A stretch of DNA of 64,000 bases, from assembly GCF_022539315.1 (NCBI RefSeq), contig NC_066313.1:33331059-33395058 (forward strand). Reading direction: 5' to 3'. Origin of the DNA: Serinus canaria (Eukaryota > Chordata > Aves > Passeriformes > Fringillidae). A model generated the notes under the pieces. That model had not been told where the DNA came from, searched no databases, and was given only the letters and a program-made list of their open reading frames with translations. Of this stretch, positions 13,101 through 35,991 are shown in pieces. Positions within the stretch are counted from its first letter, which is position 1. Every line of letters begins with the position of its first letter. The position numbers and the translations under genes are program-made.

Positions 13101-15946
13101 TGGTATTTTGGTATTTCTCTGCTGTCTTTAGACTCAGGATAACAAGATCATCATTGATACAAAATAAATCCTTTATTTTGAACAAAATTCCCAGCAGATT
13201 ATATATGCCTGTACATCCAAACACATTAGTTAGGATATTTAATCAAGAACAAATTGCTCCATTGGGAGGAAAAATGGGGAAAGAATAATTGCATGGATGC
13301 AGTGATAACACATCACTGATTCATTTGGTTAAGTTTCCTGAATTTTTAAAAAATTTTTTTTCTCCTCTGCCCTTAGAAAATGAAAATTGAATTGGATCAA
13401 GTTAAACAGCAGCTAATGGTAAGTAAACAGCAAGTACCTACACACTCCCATTAGGGAGAATAAGTAGCTATTTTCATAATCTTAATTTGTTTTAAAGACT
13501 GAAACCGGCAAAATCCGAGCTGACAGCAAGCTAGACATAAACCTGGAGAGGAGCAGGGTGACAGATATGGTGAGTTGGTCTGTGGGATGACCTTATTAGC
13601 TTTGTGTTGTGTTTCTGTTACTAGAGCTGTGATTTGTCTTTTATCCACAGTTTACAGATCAGGAGAGGAAACTGATGGAAGCAACAACAGAGTTTCATAA
13701 AAAAGTAAGTATTGAACAAAGTAGGATATAGTTATGCATTGCATAGTTATTAATAACATAACATAGTAATTATGTTCTGTAAACCCCAAACTTTGGTGAA
13801 AACTAATACGTTTGTGGGTATGGTGAAGCAAAAGGCCAGGCTCTGTCACTCAGGGCTGTTGCAGGTGTTTCTTGCCTGTGGGATTCACACTAAACTCCAG
13901 TCAGCAGAGGGAGGCATTCCATCCTTGTCCCTTGCTTCCCAAATGCTGTTGCAGGCTGGCACAGCTGGGATGTGAGCTACCATGCTTCCTTTTTCCCAGT
14001 GTTAACTGATGAGCTGTATCACAGGGATGATGCAGGTGCCTACAGCCAAGCAATTCAAGAGCTGGAAGTCCTGAACCTGTTGGAGGACACCAGAGTTTGT
14101 GGGGCTGAAGAGGGACCATGTCCCAACTTGAGCATATCTTCCATTTTTGCGATATGCCTTGTGAATGCTTAAACCTTTGTTTTTCAAAAATGCAGGAATA
14201 CTATTCTGTGTGCTGTAGAGTATCTCCTTCAGGAGGCACTGGCACATCAGAGACAAAAGTCTGTCATGAGGGTGGCAAGACAGTGGCACAGGTTGCCCAT
14301 TCATGGCAGTATTCAAGGCCAGACTGGAAGGGGCTCTGAGCAACCTGGTCTAATGGAAGGTGTCCCTGCTCATGGCAGGGGGGTTGGAACAAGATGCTCT
14401 TTAAGGTCCCTTCTAACCCAAGCCAGTCTGTGATGCTATGATTGTTGAAGTTTTCTCTTTTACTGTCTCTATCCCTTCAGCAATCTTTCTAGATTGTATG
14501 AAGCAAGTTTCTCTAATGTCTCCTAGCAGTGATAGGTTGGAAATTTTCTTGTTTCTGGTATCATGGTATTTTAGTTCAGCTTTGGAAAGCTGAAAGGGCT
14601 AGAGATCATTGTCAAATATATGCTGTCTTTTAATATTTCAGGATGCAAATACCAACAGCATTATCTCGGAAATCAGTAATAAAATTGACACTGAAATAGC
14701 TTCCTTAAAAACACTTATGGAATCAAATAAACTTGATACCATTCGCTATTTGGCAGGTATGTGACAGGCAAGGAGGTGAGTACTGGTACTGGGTTGTGGC
14801 TGTATAAAATTCTGTTTAGGAGTAAATGCTAAATGAGGTCAGCTGTAGCAGCAGACAACTAGGATTGGATGGAGGAGATCTCTTTCTCCCTCCAGCTGGA
14901 AGAAATGTGACAGAGAAGACAGAAGAGCTGGGAGCATGCCACAGTGGGACTAGGATGGTGCCCAGAACTGGGATTAGGACAAATATAGACATGGTTAAAA
15001 AAAAATTAAGAGCCTAAATACTTTACTGAGTTTGACAGTACCTCTGCTTGCTGCAGCAGCCATTGATGTGATGGAGTTGCTACAGAAGTTTTGCTGAAGG
15101 TTTGCTGTCATTCAGGACTGGTCTGAGTGACCAGTTCTGCCTCCCACTGAGTCTTCACAAACACACACTTTCTGTGTGGCAGGACTTGAACTTTTCCCCT
15201 ACCAAGCAGAACAAATTTCTCCTTGTTCAAAAACATAATTTGAGATTACTCTTCTCTAATATGTAGATAACCAGTGAAGTTTTTATTGTGTAGGAGCTGG
15301 ATAAAAAGAGAGTAATGCATTATATTTGGAAGTGAGAATAAGTTCCAAGGCAAATGTAATTAGCTTTATTCTAACACTAATTGAAACAGCAGCATAACAA
15401 ATCCAAAAGACAACTCATCAGGTTTCAGGAGTGCTGCCATGTTTGACAGCTCATTTTCAAATTCATTGTCATTTTGGTTCCATGGGAAATCTGGGATATG
15501 TAACGTGAGCTCTCGTGCAGCCAGCTCTCCTGTAGTGCAGTTTCCAGTAGCTTGGGTGACAGTAGTACAAGCCCCTGTAGCCTGTGGTGCTCTGAGGTAT
15601 CCGGCATAGTTGTTGGGATGTGTCCCTGGAAATGTGGCTCCTTAGGCTGCTGCATTGGGCCTCCCATCTCAGCACTGCTGCTGTGCCAGGGTATAGCTTC
15701 TGAGACCAGCCATTGGCTTCTGGAATTGTTCTGTCACACCTGCAGCAATCTGGGAGGTTTAGGAGGCTCTGCTCTAGAGTTGTTAATTCTTCCATCTGTT
15801 TGCAGCTAATTTCTTCTATGGATAAAGTGGAACAATAGCATTCAGCTATTTATCTCCATTCTTTGTGTTTTGTTGGTTTTTTTTTAACAGCTTCGGTGTT
15901 CACTTGCCTAGCAATAGCACTGGGGTTTTACAGGTTCTGGAAATAG
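6696..15946 (+). CDS. CCDC90B: CCDC90B, mitochondrial coiled-coil protein (9 coding exons, complete)
   Basis: Joined coding exons are 6696-6789, 8527-8646, 11260-11363, 12663-12764, 13377-13418, 13498-13569, 13651-13704, 14642-14756 and 15891-15946. They total 759 nt, or 252 aa plus stop, close to the roughly 254 aa I recall for the human protein. All introns are GT-AG and all phases agree. The N-terminus (residues 1-31) is rich in Arg, Pro and Ala and lacks acids, as in a mitochondrial presequence. A conserved block ([20 protein letters not shown]) follows, then a long helical, heptad-like region over about residues 105-230. The C-terminus is a single hydrophobic segment ([17 protein letters not shown]) ending the protein. 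The family (DUF1640, with MCUR1) sits in the inner mitochondrial membrane; the exact role of CCDC90B is less settled than that of MCUR1. The start is the only ATG in frame in the CpG-island exon. Confidence 0.95.
7766..8110 (+). repeat. duplicated segment, copy 2, in CCDC90B intron 1 (CR1 3' end at 7922-8145)
   Basis: It matches 6127-6480 through both the non-CR1 leader and the CR1 3' end, in the same orientation, with scattered substitutions. The CR1 part here continues to about 8145. Confidence 0.8.
8527..8646 (+). CDS. CCDC90B: CCDC90B coding exon 2
   Basis: Acceptor TTCCAG and donor GTAAGT bound 120 nt. It encodes the highly conserved family block containing [20 protein letters not shown]. 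Both junctions are phase 1. Confidence 0.95.
9070..9560 (-). mobile_element. ancient CR1-like LINE remnant in CCDC90B intron 2
   Basis: Plus-strand text follows the antisense of an old amniote CR1 (GGTCCATCCAGCCC start, TTATGTCACTCATGATTATG, CAAAGAGAAGAATCCCAGC). It is strongly diverged. Confidence 0.5.
9635..9778 (+). repeat. tandem duplication, two ~70-bp units
   Basis: Unit 1 begins at 9635 and unit 2 at 9705; both start TATGGATTTGCATAGTAAAG and end TGATTCAAAGGGTTTA. They differ by a few bases and a 3-4 bp insertion near the middle. Confidence 0.9.
11260..11363 (+). CDS. CCDC90B: CCDC90B coding exon 3
   Basis: 104 nt after a CCCGTAG acceptor, with donor GTAAAA. It encodes [20 protein letters not shown] and the following helix up to TQAQQ, and restores phase 0. 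Confidence 0.94.
11364..12662. other. CCDC90B intron 3
   Basis: AT-rich intronic sequence in which I recognise no repeat, RNA gene or additional exon. Confidence 0.6.
12663..12764 (+). CDS. CCDC90B: CCDC90B coding exon 4
   Basis: 102 nt, phase 0 at both ends, with acceptor TTCAAAG and donor GTACTA. It encodes [20 protein letters not shown] and the start of the main coiled coil (FANLRAENE). Confidence 0.94.
13377..13418 (+). CDS. CCDC90B: CCDC90B coding exon 5 (42 nt)
   Basis: A short in-frame exon encoding [14 protein letters not shown], exactly two heptads. The acceptor is CCTTAG and the donor GTAAGT. Skipping it would keep the reading frame and the coiled-coil register. Confidence 0.93.
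13498..13569 (+). CDS. CCDC90B: CCDC90B coding exon 6
   Basis: 72 nt, phase 0 at both ends, encoding a coiled-coil segment with [19 protein letters not shown]. The acceptor is TTAAAG and the donor GTGAGT. Confidence 0.94.
13651..13704 (+). CDS. CCDC90B: CCDC90B coding exon 7
   Basis: 54 nt, phase 0 at both ends, encoding [18 protein letters not shown]. The acceptor is TCCACAG and the donor GTAAGT. Confidence 0.94.
14258..14443 (+). mobile_element. CR1 LINE 3' fragment in CCDC90B intron 7
   Basis: It carries GTGGCACAGGTTGCCC, AAGGCCAGACTGGAAGGGGC, TGGAAGGTGTCCCTGC and TTTAAGGTCCCTTCTAACCC, all CR1 3'-end landmarks. It ends near GTGATGCTATGATTG. Confidence 0.85.
14642..14756 (+). CDS. CCDC90B: CCDC90B coding exon 8
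   Basis: 115 nt encoding the last coiled-coil stretch, including [20 protein letters not shown]. The acceptor is TTTCAG and the donor GTATGT. It ends in phase 1. Confidence 0.94.
15355..15795 (-). other. unidentified antisense open region in CCDC90B intron 8
   Basis: On the minus strand all three frames stay open for long stretches. One of them (about 15390-15635) reads as compositionally protein-like, with [20 protein letters not shown] near its end. I recognise no family. It could be a retrocopy, an undetected ANKRD42 exon, or chance. Confidence 0.3.
15891..15946 (+). CDS. CCDC90B: CCDC90B coding exon 9 (terminal)
   Basis: 56 coding nt after a T-rich tract and AACAG acceptor. It encodes the C-terminal membrane segment, then TAG at 15944-15946. 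Confidence 0.94.
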
Positions 15947-16051
15947 ATCTTCATGGAATGACTGCACTGCATACAGACAGAAAAGGCCACCCAGGCAACA
16001 CCACTTCAATAATAACCTTGGCACCTTTTGGTTTTGATATTCTAACTGTAT

Positions 16052-16057
16052 AATAAA
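16052..16057 (+). terminator. candidate CCDC90B poly(A) signal
   Basis: AATAAA lies about 105 bp past the stop codon and would give a very short 3' UTR. A second AATAAA at 17206-17211, followed by TG-rich sequence, could serve a longer isoform. Confidence 0.5.
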
Positions 16058-16099
16058 TATATTTTCTGAATATATAACACTAAAGATCAAAATAACTGG

Positions 16100-19000
16100 G
16101 GGGAAGTTGCCAGATAGTAATAGTTCATTGCCTCCTATTCAATACTGTATTTATTTCAAAGTATTTCTTATGCTATACCAGAAAGCTTCCTAATATCTTT
16201 CAGAATTGATTTTTTTTTTCCTTTCTGGAAAATTCTCACTCTCAGCTCCTTTAAAAATGGAAATATTAAGCATTTTATATACTCTAGAAATGGGAATTCA
16301 ATTCCCAAATTAGAGTTCCCAGTATAGGGATGCTTATATCAGACTTCAACCTACCTAATCTGATTCAAGTAAATTAATCTTGAACATAGGTTCAGGATTT
16401 TGCTTCCAGTCTGTTCCTCATTTTTTTGATGAATTGAAGCTTGGCCCTTTGGTTTTTTAATCTACATATGTAAAAACACACTCCAGAGACTTTACTAAAG
16501 AACCTTTTTTTTTCCCTTAAAAACTGATTTATATTAATTCAAAATCTCATGTACAAACTGTCTCTATAGATTTTTGTTAGTATCTCCTGCAATTTCTGTA
16601 AACACAGAGGTCCAAAGAATGAGGAAACTTCTCTGTCTTTGCCTTCTCAAGGGGAAATGCCTCCAGTCCCAGCAGCTGTGTTCAGCCCTGGGGCAGATAA
16701 GTGCTCTTAACTTCCCCCCTCAAGTAGTGCAGAGTATTTCCAAGAAACCTGCACATGTTTTCTGGGCATAGTATCTGGCTTTTAATATGGAAACACTCAG
16801 AATCTCAGTGGTGCCAGGGTGGTGGTGGTGATCCTCCTCCAGGCGTTTGTAGTCCCGTGGGACACACTGACCGTCATGACCACTCTGCCTTCTGCAAGGA
16901 CTTGACAGCTCCTGTTGCAGAGTTACAACACAAGTGGATGCCTTCCAAAAGTGAAGCAGTTCCATCTTGTTGAGTACAAATGCATATGCTTGGTTTGATT
17001 CTTTTAATATAATAATATTTTTTTTAAGTCTTTCTGGATTAACTTTAAAGTAAGAATAGGCCTTTTATGGGCTAAGGACTATTTTAGTACTGAGTACTGG
17101 CAATTTTTTTTATTGCTGTTTTATTCTGTTTACAGTTGAACTTGCTGGTATTCTGCTAATTCTTATATTCTCTGCATTAAATTATTTATCATCTTCATTC
17201 AAGAAAATAAAATTAATTTCTTATATTTGCTGTCTGGCATTCTGAGAATTTCTGCATGAAAGTTTAGCACCAGTGATGATGCAGGAAATAGCTCATCTGG
17301 TGCAGCTTGTCAGCACCATCATTTCACACGCCCTGAGCCAGGCTCTTGATGCAAGGCTGTTAAGTCAGCATGCCTCTCCTTCATGGTGCACACAAAAGCA
17401 TGGATTTTTATTTTTCAATATCCTTGAAAGTCTCAGAGATTAAGTTTTCTTTGGTACTAAGGAGAGGACTGACACATTAAAATAATTATCTTCTAAGTCT
17501 CAAAATGAGGGTTCCAGAGGTAAAATAATTTCACAGTAGCACACAGCTGACAGAAAAGCTTTTATATGTGTATTCAATTAATGTTTTTTAGGTATGGAGG
17601 AGAGGTCAGGGTTGCCATTTCTAACCACAAACTACCCCATTACTTAGTAAACCCTTCAGCCCTGAGTTAGACTCAGAGAAAACTGCTGCAGGTCAGCTGG
17701 AACCTCACAAAGGAGTCCGCTTCCTGCCTTCTTAAGGAATTACTAAAGATGGAAATCAAGGGGCCTGGCACCTTGCTGCAGCTGAGAAGTAGTTCTCCCA
17801 TCTACTATTCAGCTTCCACACTGAATATGCTAGGAGGTATTGTGCACTTTTTCCATCCTAAGTACAAAATAGACCAGTGAATGGAGATACTTTCCTCAGA
17901 ATTATGAGGGCCTGTGACTTCCCTGTTTGGTAGGCCGGAGAACCAGAGAACTAAAAACAGTTCAGTGAAAGGTAGAGACCCACAGCTCGTCTATAGAGCT
18001 GGGCTGTGCAAACACTTTGCCTTATCTAGAGTATTGCTTTTGTACCTGCAGTCTGCTACCCCTCCTTTGAGGTTCATTCTTCAGTGTAGTTGCACTCTTC
18101 CTTGGCTGCAGGCTGACTGCTTCTTTATTTTCATCTTTGCAAGACTTGGCCATTGTCTCAGCTTCCTGAAACAAAGAATACTGCAGCCATTAAACAGGAA
18201 CCACTGAAAGGATGTGAAAATCTACATCTGTGACTCACCACAGAATACTGTGTTCAGATTGAATCTGAGGGCAGAGCACAGTCCTGGGGCATGGGGTGGC
18301 AGCACAACAGTGTGAGAAGCTCTCTTGGCTGTAGCAGTCACTCAGACAGAAAGGCTGCTTGGTTAGAAGGGGAAAATTACCAAAAATCCACAACTGCCTA
18401 ATGACAGAGGAAAATGTTTGCCAGCCTGACAATCACAAGGCTGAGAAGCAGAAACATCCTTGAAAAAGTGCAGCTGGCCTCTCTGAAATACAGCTGTGGC
18501 ACCTTCAGTGCCTGAGATTCTACCAAGAAGCACAAAAACAAAGTTCTGCAGAGGCAATTGACTGAAAAGATGGAAAATAGTCCAGGAAATAAAAAATACT
18601 CTGGAAGAATAGAAGCACCATCATCTATTGCCTGTACAGCTGAAAAGTAAAAAATTAGAAACAACATCTACTGGCTGCTTGCAGTGTTGGTGTCCTCTTC
18701 CCTCTTATGTCTCTATCATATAAAAAGAACCTAATTTTTAATTCAAAATAGAGCCTCTGTCTGAGAACTCCTAGTGCTGCACGTACTGTTCCTTTCCCAA
18801 ACAGACTGAATTCTCTCCATGAATTTTCTATGAGATCTTGGGCTCTCATTCAGTATGCCTGACTGACTCCAGACACTGTGACATGGATCAAGTCCCCGTT
18901 ATTGAATTTGTCCCCCTCTGGGGACCCATGGTAGCAATCTCTACAGCCGTGCAGGCTGGGCAGCCCTTTAGGTGGCAACAACACCTCTCCTGAAGCACCA

Positions 19001-19189
19001 TTCGAGTCTCAGGCACCAGGTCACAGCCAAGGGGAGTCACTGGATATGCAGTATGGAAGTACTGGGGATAAGCCTATTCCTTGGGTGAACATTAAGATGA
19101 AGAATAGCAGTGCTTCCCTGCCAGGATACAGAAAGAAACTGATACCCTTTCACAGCAGAGACACTGTCAAGGCCAGACAAGGCTCCTGC
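16100..19189. other. convergent interval between CCDC90B and ANKRD42
   Basis: The 3' ends of the two genes face each other here. Minus-strand AATAAA motifs near 17108-17125 and 17407 could end ANKRD42. I could not identify its terminal coding exon in this interval, and no repeat family was recognised. Confidence 0.45.
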
Positions 19190-19321
19190 TCACTGCAGTG
19201 CCCCGAGCTGAAAGCTGTAGCACATTTTCTCTAGACGGTGCCCTCTAATAGAGGGAACAAACAACAGAAGCAACAGGCAGGGGCCTCTGTGCCACGCCCG
19301 GGGAGCTGGTGTGGCACTCAC

Positions 19322-31685
<12,364 letters not shown>

Positions 31686-33300
31686 CTAGTGAGGAGTAAT
31701 GAAAGGTTATTAGTCCACTGCTTAAATCAGCAACATTTAAGAGATAGAGAATGTGTGATGAATCAAAAAAATATCAGATTTGACATTCATGGCACAAAAT
31801 CAAACTCTAAATGTAGAAGCAGTACCAGGCCATGGTATCAAATGACCTGTGTTCTCCCTTTAGGCCTTTCCACTGATTAACTACATGACTGGAAACAATG
31901 AGAATTACATATCCAAAACCCTTGGAACATCTTGACACCTTGATAAAACTTGTAAACAGAAATATGAGATGTAAGTAGATCTAATGGCCAAGGGGGCTAA
32001 TTTCAGATAGCCAAACATGAAAGGAACCTAAACCAATTAGTATTCACCTTCTGCAGTAGTCATCATTCCAGTACCAAAATGCACCAACACTCTGATTACA
32101 TTTCACACTGCTGGAAATCCTGAAGAATTGGGCTAGTCAAGAAAGCATAAAACTGAAGGTCTCATGGTATTAGAGCCTCACCTCCTCTGCCTGTGGAGAA
32201 GAAATGGTAGTAGCAGTCAACACTGTTACACAATTGAAGGAAAAAAAATATTTTAAAATATAAAAGAGATATTGCATGGACGTGTTTGGCATATTTGTAA
32301 AAAAGCACTAGATATAATTAAAGGCATCCTCTGCAGTTTACCAGTGCCTATTTTCATGTAATCTGTAGTGTGATGATAGAGCTCGGGCAGATTTGGGGTT
32401 GCTACAGAGAGGAGGGGGGGAGTGAAGCACCAGCACTCCAGCCTGACAGTAACACACCCTGTGTGCTGTAAGACACCGATGGATCCTGTGTCTCAGCCTA
32501 CCTCCACCTCCCCAGCTCGGCAGGCTGCATCACTGCCCTGCACAAAGCCTAGAAAACTTCAAAACCAAGACTCCATCCTGCAAAACACTGTACAAACAAA
32601 CAGCAGCAGCAGCACAGAAACACAGAACAATTCTAGTGGGAAGGGGCCTCCAGAGGTCATCTAGTTGATGTTTTGAGGATTAAGTTGTTCAGGTTATTTT
32701 GAAGAACAGTTTCACCACGACATAATTTTCCCCCAAGGAAGACATTGCTCATTATACCAAGTGAGGGTTACAGACTTCAGCCGAATTACGCAACATCACA
32801 GGCAGGCCTGGCTGATTACGCAGCTCGGCAAAGTTCTAATGTGTTTAACACAATGTTTCGGGACAGCAGGTTCAAGGCAACTTTCCCCCCCCCCCTTAAC
32901 CCAGAGGAAAAGCAAACAACAAGGCGCACCAGCAGAAAGAATTTTGTCTCTCCTCTCCCTCTGGATGCCTACTACTGCATGGAGACGAGTGCCAAGGGTG
33001 GGTGGCTGCGCTGGCTTCTGGGCACAAGACAAAGGCTGCTGCCTGGGACTGAAGCTCAGAAAAAAAGCTATTAACATCAATTCTGTAAGAAGACACATTC
33101 ATTTTCAAAGCAAAGGGCAGGCTCCGTAATTCTAGTGCAATATTTTTTTACCAAAAACTGTTATCAAACACTCGTTCAATGTTCTGAGAGAAAAGTTTGC
33201 AGAAAGAATTCAGTAAGCACTTTGAGATGGGTACCTGCCCAAAATCCAACTAAAGAGATTAAGTGAAGAAGTATACAGGTGGGAATAAGGAAAGGCACAA
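31686..33300. other. ANKRD42 intron 1 (tentative)
   Basis: About 1.6 kb containing a short antisense CR1 fragment near 32612-32672. A conventional first coding exon was not found. Confidence 0.4.
32612..32672 (-). mobile_element. short antisense CR1 3' fragment
   Basis: CACAGAACAATTCTAGTGGG followed by GGGGCCTCCAGAGGTCATC matches the reverse complement of the CR1 3' end in diverged form. Confidence 0.5.
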
Positions 33301-33329
33301 TTTAGGTGTTGCGATGTTTCCGTAACAAA

Positions 33330-33960
33330 CCCAATCCCCCGGAGCTCGGCTTTGGCAGCAGCCCAAGAGCGGCGGGAGCCGCCGGCCCGACCCGACCCGA
33401 CCCGGTCCGCTGGGGCGGAGGCGGAGCTGCCAGGCCCGGGGCAGGGGGAGGGCCCGGCCGGCCGGCGCCAAACACCGCCTTTCCCCGCGCTTTTGGCAGA
33501 TGCGGAGCCTCCTCAGTGTTGTGTGTGCATCCCGGCGGAGCTCCGTGCCACAGACCCGGGGGTTCGGGAGAGCCCGTCCCGTCCCGCCCCGCGCCACAGG
33601 GCCGCCCGCGGCGAGGGGACGGGGGAAGGAGCAGGCGGAGGAGGGGCGGGCGGAGCGGTCTCACCGGCCGGAGCGGGGCACAGCCGCCCCTCACAGCACA
33701 GGGGGCTGGCAGCTCGCTGCCGTCGCCTGGAGCGGCTCCCTCCCACTGCTGCTGCTGCTCTGCTCCCCGCCCCGGCGTTGCCACGGGCCCCGGGCTCGCC
33801 CTTCCCGCGGAGGAAAATGGCGGGCGGGGCGGGAGAGGCGCGGGCCGGCCCTGCCGCACGGGCTGCACTGCAGCTGCTCGGGCCGTCCTGCAGCCGGCAC
33901 GGTGATCCCCACGAGAATTGTAACAAGTACCAGTTCTCACCTCGGAACCCCCCAGTAATG
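33330..33960 (-). promoter_or_regulatory. CpG-island promoter of ANKRD42
   Basis: A dense CpG tract with GC boxes (CCCCGCCC types) and an AAAATGGCGG YY1-like core at 33814-33823 (plus-strand orientation). It sits upstream of ANKRD42 exon 2 and has abrupt AT-rich flanks. Long open frames on both strands here come from high GC and are not genes. Confidence 0.75.
33665..33960 (-). other. tentative ANKRD42 exon 1 / 5' UTR
   Basis: A strong donor, GGCCG|GTGAGA, lies at 33664-33665 on the minus strand inside the CpG island. In one open frame it leaves a single base, exactly the phase exon 2 needs. However, the nearest in-frame ATG is at 34038-34040, outside the island, and the encoded residues do not resemble the human N-terminus. 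I call it a transcribed first exon only tentatively. Confidence 0.35.
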
Positions 33961-34319
33961 CTCTGAACAAGAGGTACTGAACCAACTCGTGCTCCGGATG
34001 ATCGGACTCCGGTCACGTTGTGGGAGCCTTTAACCCTCATTTCTTTTCCTGCAGTGATGCGATCCTGCTCCTCAGTTCCTTAGTCCAAACCAGCTGGTAC
34101 CCTGGGGGTAAGCCGGGTTCCTTTGATGGGGTGGGGAAAAAAGGACGTTGTATTTTCAGATTCCTGCTTCCAGGCAGAATGAACCCTTCCCAGTCAGATT
34201 TACAGGTGTGCAGTGATAATTACCTGGACCAAGTGAGCTTAATGAACCATTTAGGGTTTAATTATCCTTGTCATTAAAGAGCTGTCATAAAGCCTATTTC
34301 TGCAACTTATAGGTCTCAT

Positions 34320-34440
34320 TTTTGTTCCATCTCCAGCAGACAAGAGTAATTTGTTCCCTTTTCTGAACAGCCTTCTACATATTTAAAGACATGAGATCTC
34401 TGCTCAGTCTCCTCTGAACTTCAGTTGGTGTGATTTAGAA
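34320..34440 (-). mobile_element. ancient antisense CR1 remnant between ANKRD42 and PCF11
   Basis: CATATTTAAAGACATGAGAT and CTCAGTCTCCTCTGAACTTC resemble the antisense of an old CR1. The surrounding 33.97-35.0 kb stretch is otherwise unassigned intergenic sequence. Confidence 0.4.
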
Positions 34441-35694
34441 GTTCAAGGTATTCCAGGACACAAAGCATCATATTTGGGCCAGGGGGCCAGGCTACATCCC
34501 TGCTCCAGGAAGAGGTTGCAATAACTAACACAGGAGTACCCCCCCACACACAGCCAGCAGCCACACATACCACTGCATGGACTGACACCACCCTGATCCA
34601 TTGTGTTTTTGTTCCTCTGGATTGTCTCTAATTAAAGAGCATTTTAAAGTCTCATACCTAGAACAGGGCAAGCTCACTAGAACTACATCTAAAACAACTA
34701 TCTTGAACTACAGCTCCAACCTTAATAGAAGAATCAAAGTATTATTCACACCTTAAAAACTTTGTGAAGCCGGGGTGTTAACATGGAAAGAAGTTTTTGC
34801 AGCCAACATCTCCAGCACTGCTGATTATTTCCACTTGCACACTAAGGGGGAATTCTGACTCCTAAGTATAACCTGCTAGGACTGTGACATTGCTTTCTGA
34901 GTTTTAGTGCTTCTGTTTTGCTCCCAGCAAGTTAAAAATACACACTGCAACTAGCAGAGTGAATAAAACATCAAATGCATACTGAAACACACAACTTTAT
35001 TTCAATTCCCACAAACGTACCAGCCACACAGACCCATCACTGAAAGGAAGAGACTCACACTCAAATATATGCTTAGTTTTATTTATAACATTTAAGAAAT
35101 ATTAACATCTCAGGATATCTGGTTTACCATCTAAGTCCAGTCATAAGCAACAAAAAAGAAAATGTTAACTATGTTTCAAATGAGCATTCTTACATTCATT
35201 CCCCCCTGTAACGTAAAGAAAATTCAGCTTAATTCAATTTGAGTTTGACTAATGGAAAAAAAAAATCATTAAAAACATCTTAACTACCAGGCATCCTGGT
35301 TTGTTAATTTTTTTTGTTGGCACTTGTGTTCACCACAATCAAGCACTCTGGTTGGTTTGTTAAATTTTCCCCTTCTACCCAGAACTGTCTTTTTGTGAGT
35401 TTTTCTGTGGATTTTTTTATTATTTTGCTGTTGTAATTGTTTTTTTAAACATCTGGATATGTAAGTTTGTTCAAATAACTTTAAAAAGACTAGTAATGAA
35501 GGCCTGTCTGAGAAGCTCCTTCCCTTGATAACCCACCTATGGGATAACTGAAGGAAGAGACTTGCTTTAATTATTCTGAATCTTATTAAGCAAAAATTTG
35601 TTTTAATTAAGTTTAAACTGAAAAAAGTACAGAAACACTGTATTTATTTGATGGTGTGCATAAACATTACACTCCATACATAGCAAAAATATCT

Positions 35695-35700
35695 TTTATT
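35695..35700 (-). terminator. candidate PCF11 distal poly(A) signal
   Basis: AATAAA on the minus strand about 295 nt past the stop, followed by U- and GU-rich sequence. Others lie at 35835-35840, 35643-35648 and 35078-35083, so alternative 3' ends are possible. Confidence 0.5.
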
Positions 35701-35932
35701 TATAATTTACATTTCAACAAGTGAAAATTTTACATTTTTACATATACCATTAAATTTTCACGCATCTACAGAACTTTCACACAATCACACCTGAAACTGT
35801 GCAGGCAATAAGAAATTCCAAATACAAAAATGTATTTATTAACCAAACAGTAGTTGAGGCCCTGCCTCAATTGGACATTTTATTCATATAAAAAGTATTC
35901 GCCTTCCAGAATTAACACAGCAGCTCCTCTGT

Positions 35933-35971
35933 AAAAAACAAACAAACAAACAAAAAAAAAAAAAAAAAAAA
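35933..35971 (-). repeat. poly-A / CAAA low-complexity run in the PCF11 3' UTR
   Basis: On the plus strand, CAAA repeats merge into a run of about 20 A. In the PCF11 mRNA this is a U-rich tract beginning about 20 nt after the stop codon. Confidence 0.85.
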
Positions 35972-35991
35972 GAAATCATACCGCAGTTTAT

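Noticed and set aside
13772..14172. Open frames in CCDC90B intron 7
   Set aside because: No homology, no paired splice sites, and they sit beside a CR1 fragment within a well-defined intron.
16574..16660. Minus-strand frame ending in Arg-Arg-Tyr-stop, like the human ANKRD42 C-terminus
   Set aside because: Only the last three residues agree; the preceding sequence does not match, so this looks like chance.
16720..16965. Minus-strand open frame considered as the ANKRD42 terminal exon
   Set aside because: No matching acceptor in the required phase and no resemblance to the known basic C-terminal tail.
33302..34040. Several 150-227 aa open frames on both strands near 33.3-34.0 kb
   Set aside because: The region is a CpG island with few stops because of base composition; the translations are low-complexity Arg/Pro/Gly/Ala.
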